Below are positions 21,835 to 33,786 of a stretch of 64,000 nt of DNA, in pieces; positions within the stretch are counted from its first letter, which is position 1; every line of letters starts with the position of its first letter. Position numbers and translations under genes: made by a program. The notes below the pieces were generated by a model, which made no database searches, was not told where the DNA came from, and was given only the letters and a program-made list of their open reading frames with translations. The DNA lies in NCBI RefSeq assembly GCF_050624435.1, contig NC_134534.1, positions 64,813,501-64,877,500 of the forward strand, in the 5' to 3' direction. Source of the DNA: Tenrec ecaudatus (taxonomy: Eukaryota; Chordata; Mammalia; Afrosoricida; Tenrecidae).

Positions 21835-22280
21835 TTTGAATGTGGTAAAAGTCATATAACATAAAACTAACCATTTTAAATGGACAATTCCATGACATTC
21901 AGTACATTCACACTGTTCTGCAACTTATTTTGCTGTTATTTGGTTATCTAGTTCCAATACATTTTTATCACCCATAAAAGGCAAATCACTGACATTAAGC
22001 AATCACTCCCTATTCCTTATGTCTCAAAGTTCCTGGCATCCACTGATTTTCTGGCTTGAGGGATTTGCCTTAGCAACCATGACTCTATGTATCTACCTCA
22101 AAGGAATTTAAAACGGATATTCAAACAATTACTAGTATCCAAATGTTCATAAGTCCATTGTGGTACATATACCCATGCAATGTAATATTCCTCATTCATA
22201 AAAAGAATGTATTCATATGGGTTACAAAGTGGATGGACTTCAACATTATGTCTCGTATATCGAGGTTTATTAAGTGCCTA
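21835..22280 (-). mobile_element. L1M-type 3' fragment, antisense
   Basis: 'ctaaccattttaaatggaca', 'cagtacattcacactgttct', 'gcaatcactccctattcctt' and 'ggcatccactgattttctgg' follow the familiar antisense order of older L1 3' ends. It lies in ELOC intron 3. Confidence 0.6.
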
Positions 22281-22284
22281 GAAA

Positions 22285-22378
22285 GATGAGACTTTCTACC
22301 CTTGGAAACCCACAGGCCATTCTACGCTGTTCCATAGAGACCTACTGAGTTTGAATCAACATGATAGCAGTGAGGGGT
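22285..22378 (+). repeat. AfroSINE-like 3' fragment
   Basis: 'tttctacccttggaaaccca' and 'gacctactgagtttgaatca' then 'acatgatagcagtgag' correspond to the 3' half of the SINE. Confidence 0.5.
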
Positions 22379-22383
22379 TTTTG

Positions 22384-22640
22384 TTTCACTTTTAATCATT
22401 TTATTGGGGGCTCATACAGCTGCTCCTAAAATCTATACATACATCCATTGTGTCAAGCACATTTGTTGTCTTCATTTCTTTATACTTGAACCCTTGGTGT
22501 CAACTCCTCATTCCCTCCTCCCTTTTTAAAAATAATCATTATATGCTTTATCCCCACCCCCAAGAAAGGGAATTTTGGTTATTGACAAACCAAATCTTCT
22601 GTGTGTAACTGAGTTCTGAGTCCATCTTCATTCCATCTCC
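22384..22640 (-). mobile_element. L1-tail family copy, antisense
   Basis: 'aatcattttattgggggctc' followed by 'catacatccattgtgtcaag' and 'cacatttgttgtcttc'. Diverged, abutting the SINE fragment. Confidence 0.65.
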
Positions 22641-23202
22641 AACCACCAGACATGTATTGCATTCCTGTGTGTTTTTAGGTATGAGATGCCTTTGTAGTCA
22701 ATACACAGTGCTAAATTATTTTGTCCTTGTAATGACTTTATATAACTATAAATTTTAGGGATGACTAAAACAATTTAGGAAGTATTGAACAAAGAGGAGT
22801 GTCTTATGAGACCCAATAAGGTCTTATTTTTTAAAAATTGGGAAACTGAGTTTACTCTTCGAACATTTTTTATTACCTCCTAAAAAAAATCTTGTGTTTT
22901 ACATATTCACTCACTGGCAGAAAAGCACAACTGAAAACCTGTTGTTTGTCTTAAATTTATTTTTATATGACAGTTTAATATAGGATAGGGCTCCAGATGA
23001 TCTAAAAAGATCCAATTCCCTGGACTAATTCTTAGAAAATTTTGCTGTTTCTATTCTGTTCACCTTGGATAATATCACCAAGGGTCTCGGGAAAAGTTAT
23101 TTAATCCAACCCTCTGGGAAAACAGAATTTTAAAGGACAGATTGAAAACTGTCAATGGGGAGTTGTTTTTTTAAATGTTCCTTATACCCTAATCAAAGCT
23201 GA

Positions 23203-23447
<245 letters not shown>

Positions 23448-23448
<1 letters not shown>

Positions 23449-23660
23449 ATAAAATAAATTATAATAAACTGTTAACTTTTTTCAGTATTTAATACCTGTA
23501 GTTCAGTTAGTAATTTTTTCATATAGCATGTTGCCTGTGTGCAATTGGACTCTAGTTCATTGCAAAGCAGAGTATCATCTGTTCTCTTTTGCATAGCAAT
23601 CAGAGTTGAGATTTGTTTGCTGCACCAACAAATTAAGGACATTTTCACAAACAAATAAAG
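23448..23660 (+). terminator. ELOC: ELOC proximal polyadenylation signals
   Basis: AATAAA hexamers at 23448-23453, 23453-23458 and 23463-23468 lie immediately after (the first overlapping) the stop codon. Another is at 23654-23659, followed by T/G-rich sequence. The last is the more plausible proximal site because it leaves a 3' UTR of about 200 bases. Confidence 0.55.
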
Positions 23661-26600
23661 AGATATGCCAATTTGTAGGTGGTTTTGTCTTATCCTTTGG
23701 ATGTGATTTTCAAAATTAGAGCAGTGATAAATGCTGAAATTTAGGCATAAATGAGCAAGGTCTACAGGTAAATAATGGGGCTACACATTTTTTTGTTTTT
23801 TTAAACCTGGTTTTAATAGCTGTCATTAACCTTAGTAGAAGTAATAAAAATGATTTAGTTATAGACATGTTTATAACTTACCCAAAATGTTGGTTTTTAT
23901 AACTCCCAAAGACATGGGTTTGAATTTTTTTATGTGTCTTTTGATAAACTACAGTATTGTTTAAATGTATTTTGTCTTTTTGTTTATTGCTACAATTTAA
24001 GACTTTATTTAAAGGCAATTTTGGAAGGTATGGCTTTTGGAGCATTCGCTTCTTAAGGTCTATAGCCAGATGGTCAATAAGTAAACTATTACTTTGATAT
24101 CTTATGAATTGTGCATTTTGATCAATCCAAAGTACTGTACTTTCATTGACTATAAAGCTTCATTTGAAATTCTTATAAAATTCTTTGCTGTGGTTATAAC
24201 ACTTGCATTTATTTAAGTATTTTAAAGGGAACACAAACTTTATATCTTAAAGCTAGACTTTTCTGAATTATTCTGGTCTTCCTTCATTGAGTTGAAATGT
24301 TAAAAAGTATGAAATGTGGAGTACAGCCAAAATTTTATTTTAAAACACCTAAATGTGATAGTACATGAATTATTTCCTCCTAAAGAATAGGTTCTGATCA
24401 ATATGATACCCATAATCTGTGGGTCTGAAAACTGATAAGGTCATTCAGCTTTTACATTAAGTTCAAAAGTGGGGGAGGGGATGACAGCATCTCTCTGATG
24501 AGGCGTGGAAAAAGGAACATTGGGGTTGGGTTTTATAGTATCACTGTCTTACTAATAGAATATGAATGTCATCATAGGTATATCATTTGAAATCTTTAGC
24601 TTAGGTCTTCCAAAACTGGCTTAACATGTACCAATTTTCCTGAAACCTGCAAAATCCAAGCAATTGAGATCTGTAAACGTAATTTTATGTTCTTCAAAAA
24701 ACCTAAACCTGCTTTCCGTCTTATTCAAAGTAGTTCAATATAAATGTTAATTGCTGTATTTTAGTAATTTTGTAAGACATACTGGTACATATTTTAGTAC
24801 AGAAGTTTATTCTGCTACTTGGTGACAGGTAATGGCTATGATAAGCCTAAATGGTAAACTCAAAGGTCAAGGTGATAGAAATAAAGTTTGGCTGGGTTGT
24901 TTTTAGTAGGCCACGTCGTTGGTTCCAAAAGTATCCTTAAGTTTAGGACTTAAAGTACAACTGAAATGAAAATGAGGAAAACCTGTGTATCTTAATAGTA
25001 ATTGGTGTGTGTTAACAACGACTGTATTGACCAAAAGTTACGATGAACACTTAGTGTTTGATCTTCTTAGCCTTAATTTTTTTCTCTTCCTGAAGAGTCA
25101 TGAAACTATTTGCTTCAGTACCTTCTACCGTGTAATTGAATAGTGGAAATTTTTATTTGGTTAAATTTAAGAGAATTATTTTCTATAACCTTAAAACTTA
25201 TTAACTGTTCTGACTCTTTCAAGTTACGTTCAGATTCCTCCAATGTTTTTTTCTGCACAGAATATTACCATAAAACCCTTTGTTCTACTTAACTATTTTT
25301 GTAGAGTCCTATTGATATTAAGAAATACAATTTATTACAAGTGGTAAATTGAGCTCATGCTGAACAGATAAATACATTTAGAAACACTTTGCCATGCATG
25401 GCACTGTCATCTTTGAGTGAAGCATGTTGCTAAACTTATCAATTATTCCCTCAAAACTGCACCCCTCAAAACTGCACGTATCCTGAGAAATAATAGAAAA
25501 CTTTCAAAGGTGGAAGAGTGCTGAAATTAACCCCTAATAGTCCTTATCTGTACACAAGTTAACAAAGCTTGAATGTATCCCAATTTAGCAGTGTTGAGTT
25601 GAACTTTTGCTTGGTTCTAAGTTTGGTGAAACACTTAAAGATCATCAGTAGATACCACTGGTTTTCTTTAGATAGGATATTTTATTTGCAATATGTATAT
25701 CCAACTTTAATTCCAGACCACTAATACTTAACGGTTAAGATTTTATATTTCCTCTTAGGCCAAGTGCTTAAATATTCCTAATGGTTAATGAACATGGTTA
25801 GGGATGTTGCTCAAGTCAAGATTATAACATAGGTGATCAGATTCAAATTGTAAACTGGAGAGAAATGGCTTTTAATAGTTTGTAAGTGTAGTTTTTGATG
25901 CTTTCAAATTAGGCATTAAGTATTCTACTTCAAAACTAAATAAATTAGATCAATTTAGAATCCTTGGAGTTTTGTATTCCCTGCTAAGTAAAATTTCCTT
26001 CTGGTTACTAGTAACTGATAATAAAAAGGAGGGAGGAGGGTGATGTTATGACACCTACTTTAATACAATGCAGCTCAGCCTGAAGCTCCTCCTTCGTTCG
26101 TGCTCTAGTAATGTACCATCTATTTCCATGACCTGTCTCCTTAGCTGAAAACAAGCAAAAATGGCTTTGGGTATAATTTGTTCTACAGTCCTTTTTAACT
26201 GAAAAGTAATTTTCATGTGCTGCTATTCTCCTAGTAGGGAGGTCATAGTACAAATGTTTTCCCTTTGTAGTCCTGGAAGCTTGCAGCTCTTTAATGTAAA
26301 AATATTTTATTGCACTATCCTAGATGCATTTTTCAGTAAGACCTTTAAGGTTGATGGTCACTTTAGAGAAGTGTATATAAAATAAGATTTGCATAAGAAA
26401 AATTTACTAATGATTGAATTTTGATGCAGATTTTATACATTTGACTTTCAAATCCATACAGTGACATTTCTGTTCTAGAGAAGTTGATCTATAGTCTATT
26501 AGTCAAGTGTAATTTGGGATTGTAAAGTACACTTTCTTCAAACTATTGAAGGCAATTTGTATCATCCTATAATTTCAGCTGCTTTTGATAATAGGAAATT

Positions 26601-26899
26601 TTTGTTTATTTCAGCCATTTAAGCTCAAACTGTGTACCTTTTTCAATTGAGAATTCGATAAAACTTGTGATGTCACTAGCGAATTTGCTGTGACATTCTA
26701 CATCCAAATTAATTAAGATTAATAAGACCAAACGTGATGCTTATGTTCTAGAGTCAGAGACCCGAGGAAGTATTTGTTAAAAGTGTGCAGATGTGAATAG
26801 TGCAGAGAATTAAGTGATAGACCTGGGACAAGACGTTAATGCATGAGGGGGTGCCTATAAAATAGATGTTCTTAAATGTTTTAACATTCAAATCGTATC
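23661..26899 (+). other. Repeat-free AT-rich tract after ELOC (possible extended 3' UTR)
   Basis: About 3.2 kb contain no recognisable SINE, L1-tail, RTE or LTR copy, whereas the rest of the intergenic region has one every few hundred bases. Several hexamer-like AATAAA sites occur. Longer ELOC transcripts or conserved non-coding elements would explain the lack of insertions. No open frame of note. Confidence 0.4.
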
Positions 26900-26907
26900 A
26901 TTTAGTA

Positions 26908-27064
26908 CAGTGGTTTTCAACTTTTCCCAATGCTGTGACCCTTTAATACAGTTGATGACTGACCCAACCATAAGATTTTCATTCCTTCTTCATAACTGAT
27001 TTTGCTACTGTTATGAACAGGGTGCCCCCTGTGGTTTGACACGCACACAAGTTGAGACCCGCTG
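26908..27064 (-). mobile_element. Degenerate SPIN/URR1-like hAT MITE with perfect 8-bp duplication
   Basis: The termini are cagtggttttcaactttt at the left and agttgagacccgctg at the right, and both fit the copy at 2819-3001. The flanks are identical octamers, atttagta at 26900-26907 and at 27065-27072, the length expected for hAT transposition. Confidence 0.75.
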
Positions 27065-27072
27065 ATTTAGTA

Positions 27073-27779
27073 GGCCTGTTCAAATGTTTCTGCAACTGCA
27101 TGTAATCTGCTCTTTTGAATAGCTTCCATGATGGAAGATACTTTGAGGAAAATATTCAACAATCAAATGTTTTAGATCCAAGCCTACTGAATAAAAGCTT
27201 AGTGACCATGTTTGGTCAGGAGGTCACAAAACTGCATTTAAAGCTTCAAAAAAACCTTGGAAATAAGTTCAGTTTTTCAATGTGGCTAGAAATATTGTAT
27301 TTCTAGCATATTTGGGACTAATCCATAGGAGAAAACAATTTTCTTCGTTGAATCTCCAAACACTTGCCTTTTTTTAAAAGAAAATTACTGCATCCAAGTT
27401 CTATGAAACATGTTTCATAGTACGAACATCTCTGCACAAAGTCGACAGGGTTTAAGCATTGTGCTGGCATGTTTTTTGGCAGCATCCTATTTAAAGCCAA
27501 TTTTCCTGATTTTCTAGACAAGTATTTGCATGAATTAATAGTTACCAACTAAGTCTTCCATGAGACTTATTAAAGAGCTAGGTATATAACATGAACTGGA
27601 GGGATTGTTGTACTAGAATCATAAAGAGCCTTAAGCTTATCAAGCAGCAATTTTTAATTCTGTGATCTGTTCTTATATGTAACTGCATTCCGGTGGCAAT
27701 CTGACCTTTTTATATCTTCTGAGAACTAGATTGTAAGGCAGAACAGGGAAGGGGTGGTTTGGTTTCTGTTGTTTGGGAG
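27073..27779. other. Intergenic, no feature recognised
   Basis: No repeat family or exon identified. Confidence 0.35.
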
Positions 27780-27865
27780 GGGGTGGTATTTATCTCATTT
27801 CTCTAGTGCCTAGCACAGTACTGTACACATAGGCATTCAATAAATATGCATCAAGTTGAATCAAA
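27780..27865 (-). repeat. MIR/L2-type remnant
   Basis: 'tagtgcctagcacagtactg' then 'cattcaataaatatgcat' is the usual antisense core of this ancient class. Confidence 0.55.
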
Positions 27866-28370
27866 GTCATTGGTGTGTAAGGGTGATGAGTCTTTAAATT
27901 TGCGTTCACTACAGATGTAAATGGTGGGGGGTAAATCTATTCCATGTAAATTTGTGAACTTAAGGATGAATTGAGGGTGAATGCACATCCATTCACACTT
28001 GCAAGGAACAAAACTAGAAAGGCAGAAAACTAATTTTAGGTCATTGGTTATTTGGAGTTTCACTACTTTTGGAAAGTAATAGACCTCTCAATAGAAGATA
28101 CTTGAATAGCCAATAAGCATGTGAGAAGATGCTTTATCACTAATCACTAGGAAAAAACAAAACCACATGAAATACAAATCCACAACCACTTAGCTATAAT
28201 AAAAAACTACTTGATGTGAGGAAACTGGAACCTTTTCCATTGTGGGAATGTAAAAGGTATACACCCACTGTTGTCATAGTAATGGCTACAGGTCAGTAGG
28301 GTCACCACGGGGTGTGGGGAGGGACTTATTTAGAAACATTACTTCACATGTATTAGGCTAGGTTCTGTTA

Positions 28371-29235
28371 AAGATGTACCCCAAAAGAATTTATTTTCAA
28401 AAGCTATGGTGTTTTTTTTTAACCAAACAACCTTATCACCTTCAAAGTACTCCATTACACTTAATACATTTTTCAAATATATTCCATTCCTAGAAACATT
28501 TTTTAACTCATCTGGATAGCTGACAGCACCTCCCTTGTTTTCTTTCTTCACCTCTTCTATGCTGTCAAATTGCTGTCTTTTCATGTCCCTCTTCATTCGA
28601 GGAGACAAAGTCACATGGAGCGAGGTCAGGTGAGTAAATGGCGGAGGAGAGGCATGCTGGTTTTTACCAAACACTGGCGCACTGAGGTGGCTGGGTGAGC
28701 AGGTGCATTGTGATGGCAAAACCAGTGCCCGGTCTGCGACGAATCCAGCCTATTTTGTCACACTGTATGCAATCTTCAGGACCTCTAAATAGAAAGCTTG
28801 ATTAACAGTCTGACCTGGTAGAACAAAGTCCAAATGCACTATGAGTCGACATTTTCATGTGGGAAGTTGACAGATCTCCAAAACAAGGTTTGTCATCAAT
28901 CGACATTTCACCTTTTTTTGATATGAGAAAACCACTTATACACTTGCGTTTTTCCCATAGCGCTGTCCTAAGCTGTGTTCAACATCACACGTTTCTGCAG
29001 CATTTTTCCTGAACTGGAAACAAAATTTAACTGCACGCTGTTAAAAAGAGGTTCGTAAAAATGAGGTTCGAGTGAAACTGCTGTAACAAAATTCACTGTG
29101 ACCAGAGAGAATCTTTCCAGGCTATGCCACTGGGTGCACTGAGCATTGCTCAATGCTCACCTAGCTAGAAAAGTGTACTATGAAAGCTCCGCTAGGCAGA
29201 GCTTTTGTCCGTTTTTTGGGGGGTACCCCTTTGTG
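28371..29235 (-). mobile_element. mariner-type DNA transposon, internally deleted
   Basis: 865 bp lie between TA dinucleotides at 28369-28370 and 29236-29237. The ends are related inverted repeats with a TACCCC core. The palindrome aagctc/gagctt at 29184-29204 is shared with the copy at 1-419. On the minus strand there is a transposase N-terminal piece (KMLQKRVMLNTA) and a C-terminal piece with LSPRMKRDMKRQQFDSIEEV and YFEGDK, typical of mariner. The catalytic core between them is shortened, and the frame is broken. It encodes nothing functional. Confidence 0.8.
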
Positions 29236-29431
29236 TATATAGATTTGTTTAAGGAAATTACAGTAGTGTGTGAAGTTCCAAGCCTGCATCAACTTTTCGG
29301 CTGGTGGCTTCTAACTGAATGGGTTGAGGAACCCAAGTTTGGCAGAGGCTGAACGCCCAGGATCCCAGTCCATATTAAAGTCACCACTTCCATAGATAAT
29401 ACAGTTTTCCACATTATATAATGAACGTGAT
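29236..29431. other. Intergenic, no feature recognised
   Basis: Short unassigned gap between the mariner copy and a SINE. Confidence 0.3.
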
Positions 29432-29603
29432 TTAAAAATAAAACCACTCATGCCATCAAGTCGATGCTGACCCAGAGCCCCCCTGTTGTTTTCCAACACT
29501 AACCTTTACAGGAGTAGAAAGTCCCATCTTTCTCCTGCGGAGCTGCAGGTGATTTCAAATTGGTGACCATGTGGATGGCAGCCCACTACACCACCAGGAC
29601 TCC
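29432..29603 (-). repeat. AfroSINE-like SINE, antisense
   Basis: 'catgccatcaagtcgatgct', 'tctttctcctgcggagctgc' and 'cactacaccaccaggactcc' give the complete reversed order of the SINE. Confidence 0.7.
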
Positions 29604-29914
29604 TATGGAAGTGATTATACTATCAAATCTCATTATGGGAGATGACTATATCACAACTACCAAACTACTGAGAATCATGACCCACCCAAGTTGACACATT
29701 TGAACCATTACAAATAATTCTACATATCAGTTTGCCCATGCAAAATTAAAATGTCAGCACATAAATGTTTGGCATTATTCATTTTGTCCCCAAATTAGAA
29801 ACAACCCTAATATTGAATTGGAGAATGTTTTGTTGTGTATATTTTTGCCACATAATATATAATATAATAATAATAAATATTATTACACTAATAACAGTAC
29901 AAAAAAGAAGAAAA

Positions 29915-30014
29915 TGTTCTGAAATTGATTGTGGAAACAATTGTAAAACTCTCCTTGATATGATTGAACTATTGAATTAGAAGGTATGAGGATGATGTAT
30001 CAATAAAACTGTTT
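29915..30014 (+). repeat. Short retroposon tail ('attgattgtgg' family)
   Basis: 'tctgaaattgattgtggaaa' then 'atgattgaactattgaatta' and 'tcaataaaactgttttaaaa' match the units at 15390-15530 and 32452-32559. Confidence 0.5.
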
Positions 30015-30564
30015 TAAAAGGAGGCGAGGGACCAACTGTGGAACAGATCATCAATTGTTCACATGTAAGTTCAAGGGCAAGTTGAAGAAAGTTAAAAGTC
30101 TAAGAGCCAAAATCCAACCTAGAATATAACCTACCTGAATGTTTAGAACATCTCAAGAATGGATTTGACACATTGCACACTAATGACAGAAGGCCTAACA
30201 AGCTGTGGGTTGACATCAAGAATATCATACATGAAAAAAGCAAAGCGCTATGTCAGAGACAAAAAAGGAAAATCAAAGCAGATGTCAGAAGAGACCCTGA
30301 AACTTGCTCTTGAAGGGAGAATCGCTAAAAAATGGAAGAAATTATGAAGTAAAAGAGCTGATTTTAAAAACCCCAAGGACAGCTTGAGAAGACAGGAGAG
30401 TATTATGATGAAATATGTAAAAACTTGTAGTTAGAGAGCCACAGGGAAGAATACACTCAGCATATCTCTTTCTGAAAGAACTGAAGAAAAAAAACCCAGT
30501 AGTAAGTAGAAATATTGAGTGATTCTATGGGCAAAATATTGAATGACCCAAAAGATGATGGAAG

Positions 30565-30732
30565 TGGGGAGGGAGGATAAAAAAAAGGCGCTGATACGAA
30601 AGGATCAAATAGAAAGTAAATGTTTAGAAAATAATAATGGCAACATATGTACAAATATGCTTGATATGATTGATGTATCCACTGTTATAAGAGCTGTAAG
30701 ATCTCCCAAACAATGCTCTTTAAAAATAAAAT
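30565..30732 (+). mobile_element. L1-tail insertion into the RTE, with target duplication
   Basis: A 168-bp truncated copy ends in an A-rich tail. Flanking repeats aaaagatgatggaag (30550-30564) and aaaagataatggaag (30733-30747) match at 14 of 15 positions. Confidence 0.75.
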
Positions 30733-31488
30733 AAAAGATAATGGAAGGAATGTAAAGTCGCTGTATCAAAAAGAACTGATCTACATTCACCCATTTCGGT
30801 AGGAAGCACTGATACTGAAGGGACAAGTTCAAGATGCCCTGAAGGCTTTACTGAGAAACAAGGTTCCAGAAACAGATGGAATATTGATTGAAAATGTTTC
30901 AACAAGCTGATGAAACACTGGAAGCAATCATTCACTTAGACCAGAAATTTGGAAGACAATTACCTAGTCAATCAATTGGAAGAGATCCATATTTGTACTC
31001 ATTGCAAAGAAAGATGACCCAACAGAATATAGAAATTATTGAACATTATAATTAATATAACATGCAAGCAAATGCTTGTTGAAGATCAGGGAGCTGCCAG
31101 AAATCCAAGCTGGTGTGGCATGAGTAATATCATTGCTGAATTCAAATGGATCTTGACTGAAAGCAGAGACTCCCAGAAAAATATTTACTTGTGTTTTATG
31201 GACAATGCAAAGGCATTCAACTATGTAGATCATAACAAACAATGGATAGCATTGAGCAGAATGGGAATTGCAGAACACGTAATTGTGGTCATGCAGAAGC
31301 TGTATATGGACCAAGAGGCAATCATAAGAACATAAAAACGAACTGGGTACATGGTTTAAAATCAGGAAAGGTATGTGTCAGAGTTGTTTTCTTTCACCAC
31401 ACTTATTCAATCTGTATACTTAGCAAGTAAGCTGAGGAGCTGGATATGTGAATTATAATGTGATACCAGGACTGGAGGAAGGTTTATT

Positions 31489-32182
31489 TTATTTTTACAT
31501 TTATGCTGCATTCCAGGAAGCGGCAATTTATTGAAAGATATCTGTTCTTTCTCATAGTGTCTTAGTTTCCAAGACTGCCACCAAGGAATGGCTTTTAAGA
31601 ACAGACCTTCATTTTCTTGTAGCTCAGGGGTCTAGAAATCTGATCTTCGCGTATTGGCGTTAGGGGAAGGTTCTTCTTGACCTCTTTCATCTTCCAGTAG
31701 TGGCCAGCAGGCTCAGGACTCTTGAGGTTTGCAAATGCATCTGCTTCCTTGGTTGCCTGGTGTCTTTCTTCTGTGTGAATCTAGGTCAATTGTACTTTTT
31801 TTTAAGGAATTTTTTTTACATTTTATTAGGGGCTCATACAACTCTTATCACAATCATACATATACATACATCAATTGTATAAAGCACATCCGCACATTCC
31901 CTGCCCCAATCACTCTCAAAGCATTTGCTCTCCACTTAAGCCCTCTGCATCAGGTCCTCTTTTTTTTTACCCCTCCCTCCCCGTTCCCCCTCCCTCATGA
32001 GCCCTTGATAATCCACAGATTGTTATTTTGTCATATCTTGCCCTATCCGGAGTCTCCCTTCCCCCACTTCTCTGCCGTCCATCTCCCAGGGAGGAGGTCA
32101 CATGTGGATCCTTTTAATCAGTTCCCCCTTTCCAACCCACTCACCCTCCACTCTCCCAGCATCGCCCCTCACACCCTTGGTC
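31489..32182 (-). mobile_element. L1-tail insertion with a probable 3' transduction
   Basis: 694 bp are flanked by identical 17-bp repeats, ctggaggaaggtttatt, at 31472-31488 and 32183-32199, and the RTE sequence resumes exactly across them. On the minus strand the insert starts with a 5'-truncated L1-tail (32182 to about 31812) with its own A-runs. About 300 bases of unrelated sequence resembling an MLT1-type LTR follow. AATAAA occurs at 31532-31527, and an A-rich tail begins 30 bases later at the duplication. This fits readthrough to a downstream poly-A signal. Confidence 0.7.
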
Positions 32183-32319
32183 CTGGAGGAAGGTTTATTA
32201 ACAACCTTCAATATACGTATGACACAACCTTACTTCCTGAAAGTGAGGAGGACTTGCAGCACGTGATGAATACCAAGGAGTGTGCCTCAAGATAAAGAAA
32301 ACTGAAATCCTCACAACTA

Positions 32320-32655
32320 GCTGCGGCAGGTGTCCTGGCGGCATGGTTGTTATGCAGTGGGTTGCTTAACCACCAGATGAACAGTTCAAAAGCCCCAGCC
32401 ATTCCTCGGAGAAAGACAGGGCTTTCTACTCCCAAAGAGAGTTACAATCTTCTAAAACTGGTTGTGGTGATGATTGTACAAGTCTTCTTGATGTGTCTGA
32501 ACCAGTGATTTGAATGATATGTGAATTATATGTGCCAATAAACCCGACTTTTTAAATAAAGTTATAGTCTTGAGAACTCCCAGGGGCAGGTCTACCCTGG
32601 CCGACAGGGTTGCTGTGAGTTAGAATCAACCCAATGGCAGTGAAACACCTGTTTA
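32320..32655 (+). repeat. AfroSINE-like SINE split by a short retroposon
   Basis: The SINE head ('ctggcggcatggttgttatg') and middle ('tttctactcccaaagagag') occupy 32320-32451. The 3' half ('agttatagtcttgagaactc', 'ggttgctgtgagttagaatc') resumes at 32560. Confidence 0.65.
32452..32559 (+). mobile_element. 108-bp short retroposon inserted in a SINE
   Basis: 'aactggttgtggtgatgatt' then 'aattatatgtgccaataaac' is the family seen at 15390 and 29915. Imperfect flanking repeats agttacaatctt (32440-32451) and agttatagtctt (32560-32571) match at 10 of 12. This copy defines both ends of the unit. Confidence 0.55.
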
Positions 32656-33062
32656 TATTCCAGAGTCTGCTGAAATTCTAGGAAAAGCACAAGGGAAAGT
32701 ACCTTTAAAAGCTAAAAGTATAAATAAAAGGGCAAAAAGAGCCTGAATAAATGACAGAGAGTATTCTGCTTGCTTCTCTCCCTTCACCTCTTTTTAGTCA
32801 ACCTACCACTTTTAAATGTTAAGGACAAACCTGGTAGCAGGAAGAACTTTAAGGATTAAATCTTAATCTGTATGGTCATGGGGAATATACTGTAATTTTC
32901 CAACATAAATGATTTATTTAGCCATTTTCACATGAAGACTAGGCTTTGATACATTAAATACAGACCTTTTGCCTACTAATGGAGCCAGAGTTAGGGCTCA
33001 GGCCTGTCTTCAAAGGCCACATTCTATACTAATTGGTTATCTGTGTGTATACACATAAACAT
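32656..33062. other. Intergenic, no feature recognised
   Basis: Unassigned AT-rich sequence. Confidence 0.35.
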
Positions 33063-33063
33063 A

Positions 33064-33143
33064 CAAGGGGGTTCAAAAATTTTGTGGGAAAATCCCATTC
33101 TCTGTTAATTCAATTTCCATGAAATATTTGAAGCCCCCTCATC
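33064..33143 (+). mobile_element. 80-bp palindromic MITE with TA flanks (mariner-like)
   Basis: The left end caagggggttcaaaaattt and the right end, reverse-complemented gatgagggggcttcaaatat, form inverted repeats over most of the element. TA lies at 33062-33063 and 33144-33145. The G-run terminus resembles that of the mariner at 1-419. Confidence 0.6.
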
Positions 33144-33786
33144 TATTGCAATGTAAGGAAATCTATGAAAACTTGTATTCATAGCAGTAGCATAATGACT
33201 GATTATTGATTTTTATTTTATATGCTAGAATCCCTAAGAGAAAAATTAAATTTCTTTTTTTCCTTTTTTTTTGCTTTTCTTTGAAAAATTAAATTTCTTA
33301 AGAAAAAAATACTGTAAAGTTCCAGGACACACGATAATATATGACAATAGGATAATTTATAAATAGTTTTTTATATTGAGACAGAAATTATATAAAACAA
33401 CTTCTGTAATCACAAATGAATAACATGAGAAACTGATCAAAAAAAGTTTCAATTTTAAAACCAATTCCTATTGATTTTTTTTTAATTTCAGAAAAGGTAG
33501 TCAAAGGAAAAAGCCTATGACTACACCCTATTTTGAAAAAATAAAGCAATATTTTATGGGGTGCCAGTAATCTATTTTAGGCAAATTCATAGCCTTATTA
33601 TTATATGTGAGGGAACAAGGAATGCTCAAACTAAGCATTAAATTAGATAATTTGTAGAAAATCCCAAGAAGAGTAAGATAAAAGAATAAACAAAAAAAGC
33701 AAAACAATCAGAAAATAAGAATTATTAAAAATCCAGAGTATAGTTAGGAATATTATATCATAATTAAGATTTATTGTAATAAAGTC
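33144..33786. other. Intergenic, AT-rich, no feature recognised
   Basis: A near-duplicate 'aaaaattaaatttctt' occurs at about 33241-33256 and 33285-33300, separated by a T-rich stretch. Nothing else found. Confidence 0.35.

Larger units (their letters stand above)
30015..32310 (+). mobile_element. RTE LINE remnant, degenerate, with two later insertions
   Basis: It is colinear with the afrotherian RTE (BovB-like) from the end of the endonuclease through the reverse transcriptase. 'gtggaacagatcatcaattg' and 'acatctcaagaatggatttg' come first. The reverse-transcriptase block at about 31160-31335 reads NIYLCFMDNAKAFNYVDHNK, followed by KLYMDQEA, close to the RTE consensus. The YADD region survives as 'atatacgtatgacacaacct' after 32200. 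The frame is broken repeatedly. It is interrupted at 30565-30732 and 31489-32182. Confidence 0.8.

Noticed and set aside
28339-28719. Possible functional mariner transposase
   Set aside because: It holds only a C-terminal remnant. The core is deleted and the frame is broken, and the frame runs past the element's end.
31039-31335. Active reverse transcriptase gene
   Set aside because: The RTE reverse-transcriptase block is recognisable, but the element has multiple stops, lacks a continuous frame and is split by insertions.
31729-32295. 188-codon open frame crossing the RTE interruption
   Set aside because: It spans an antisense L1-tail, the target duplication and RTE sequence, so it is a chance fusion of unrelated repeats.
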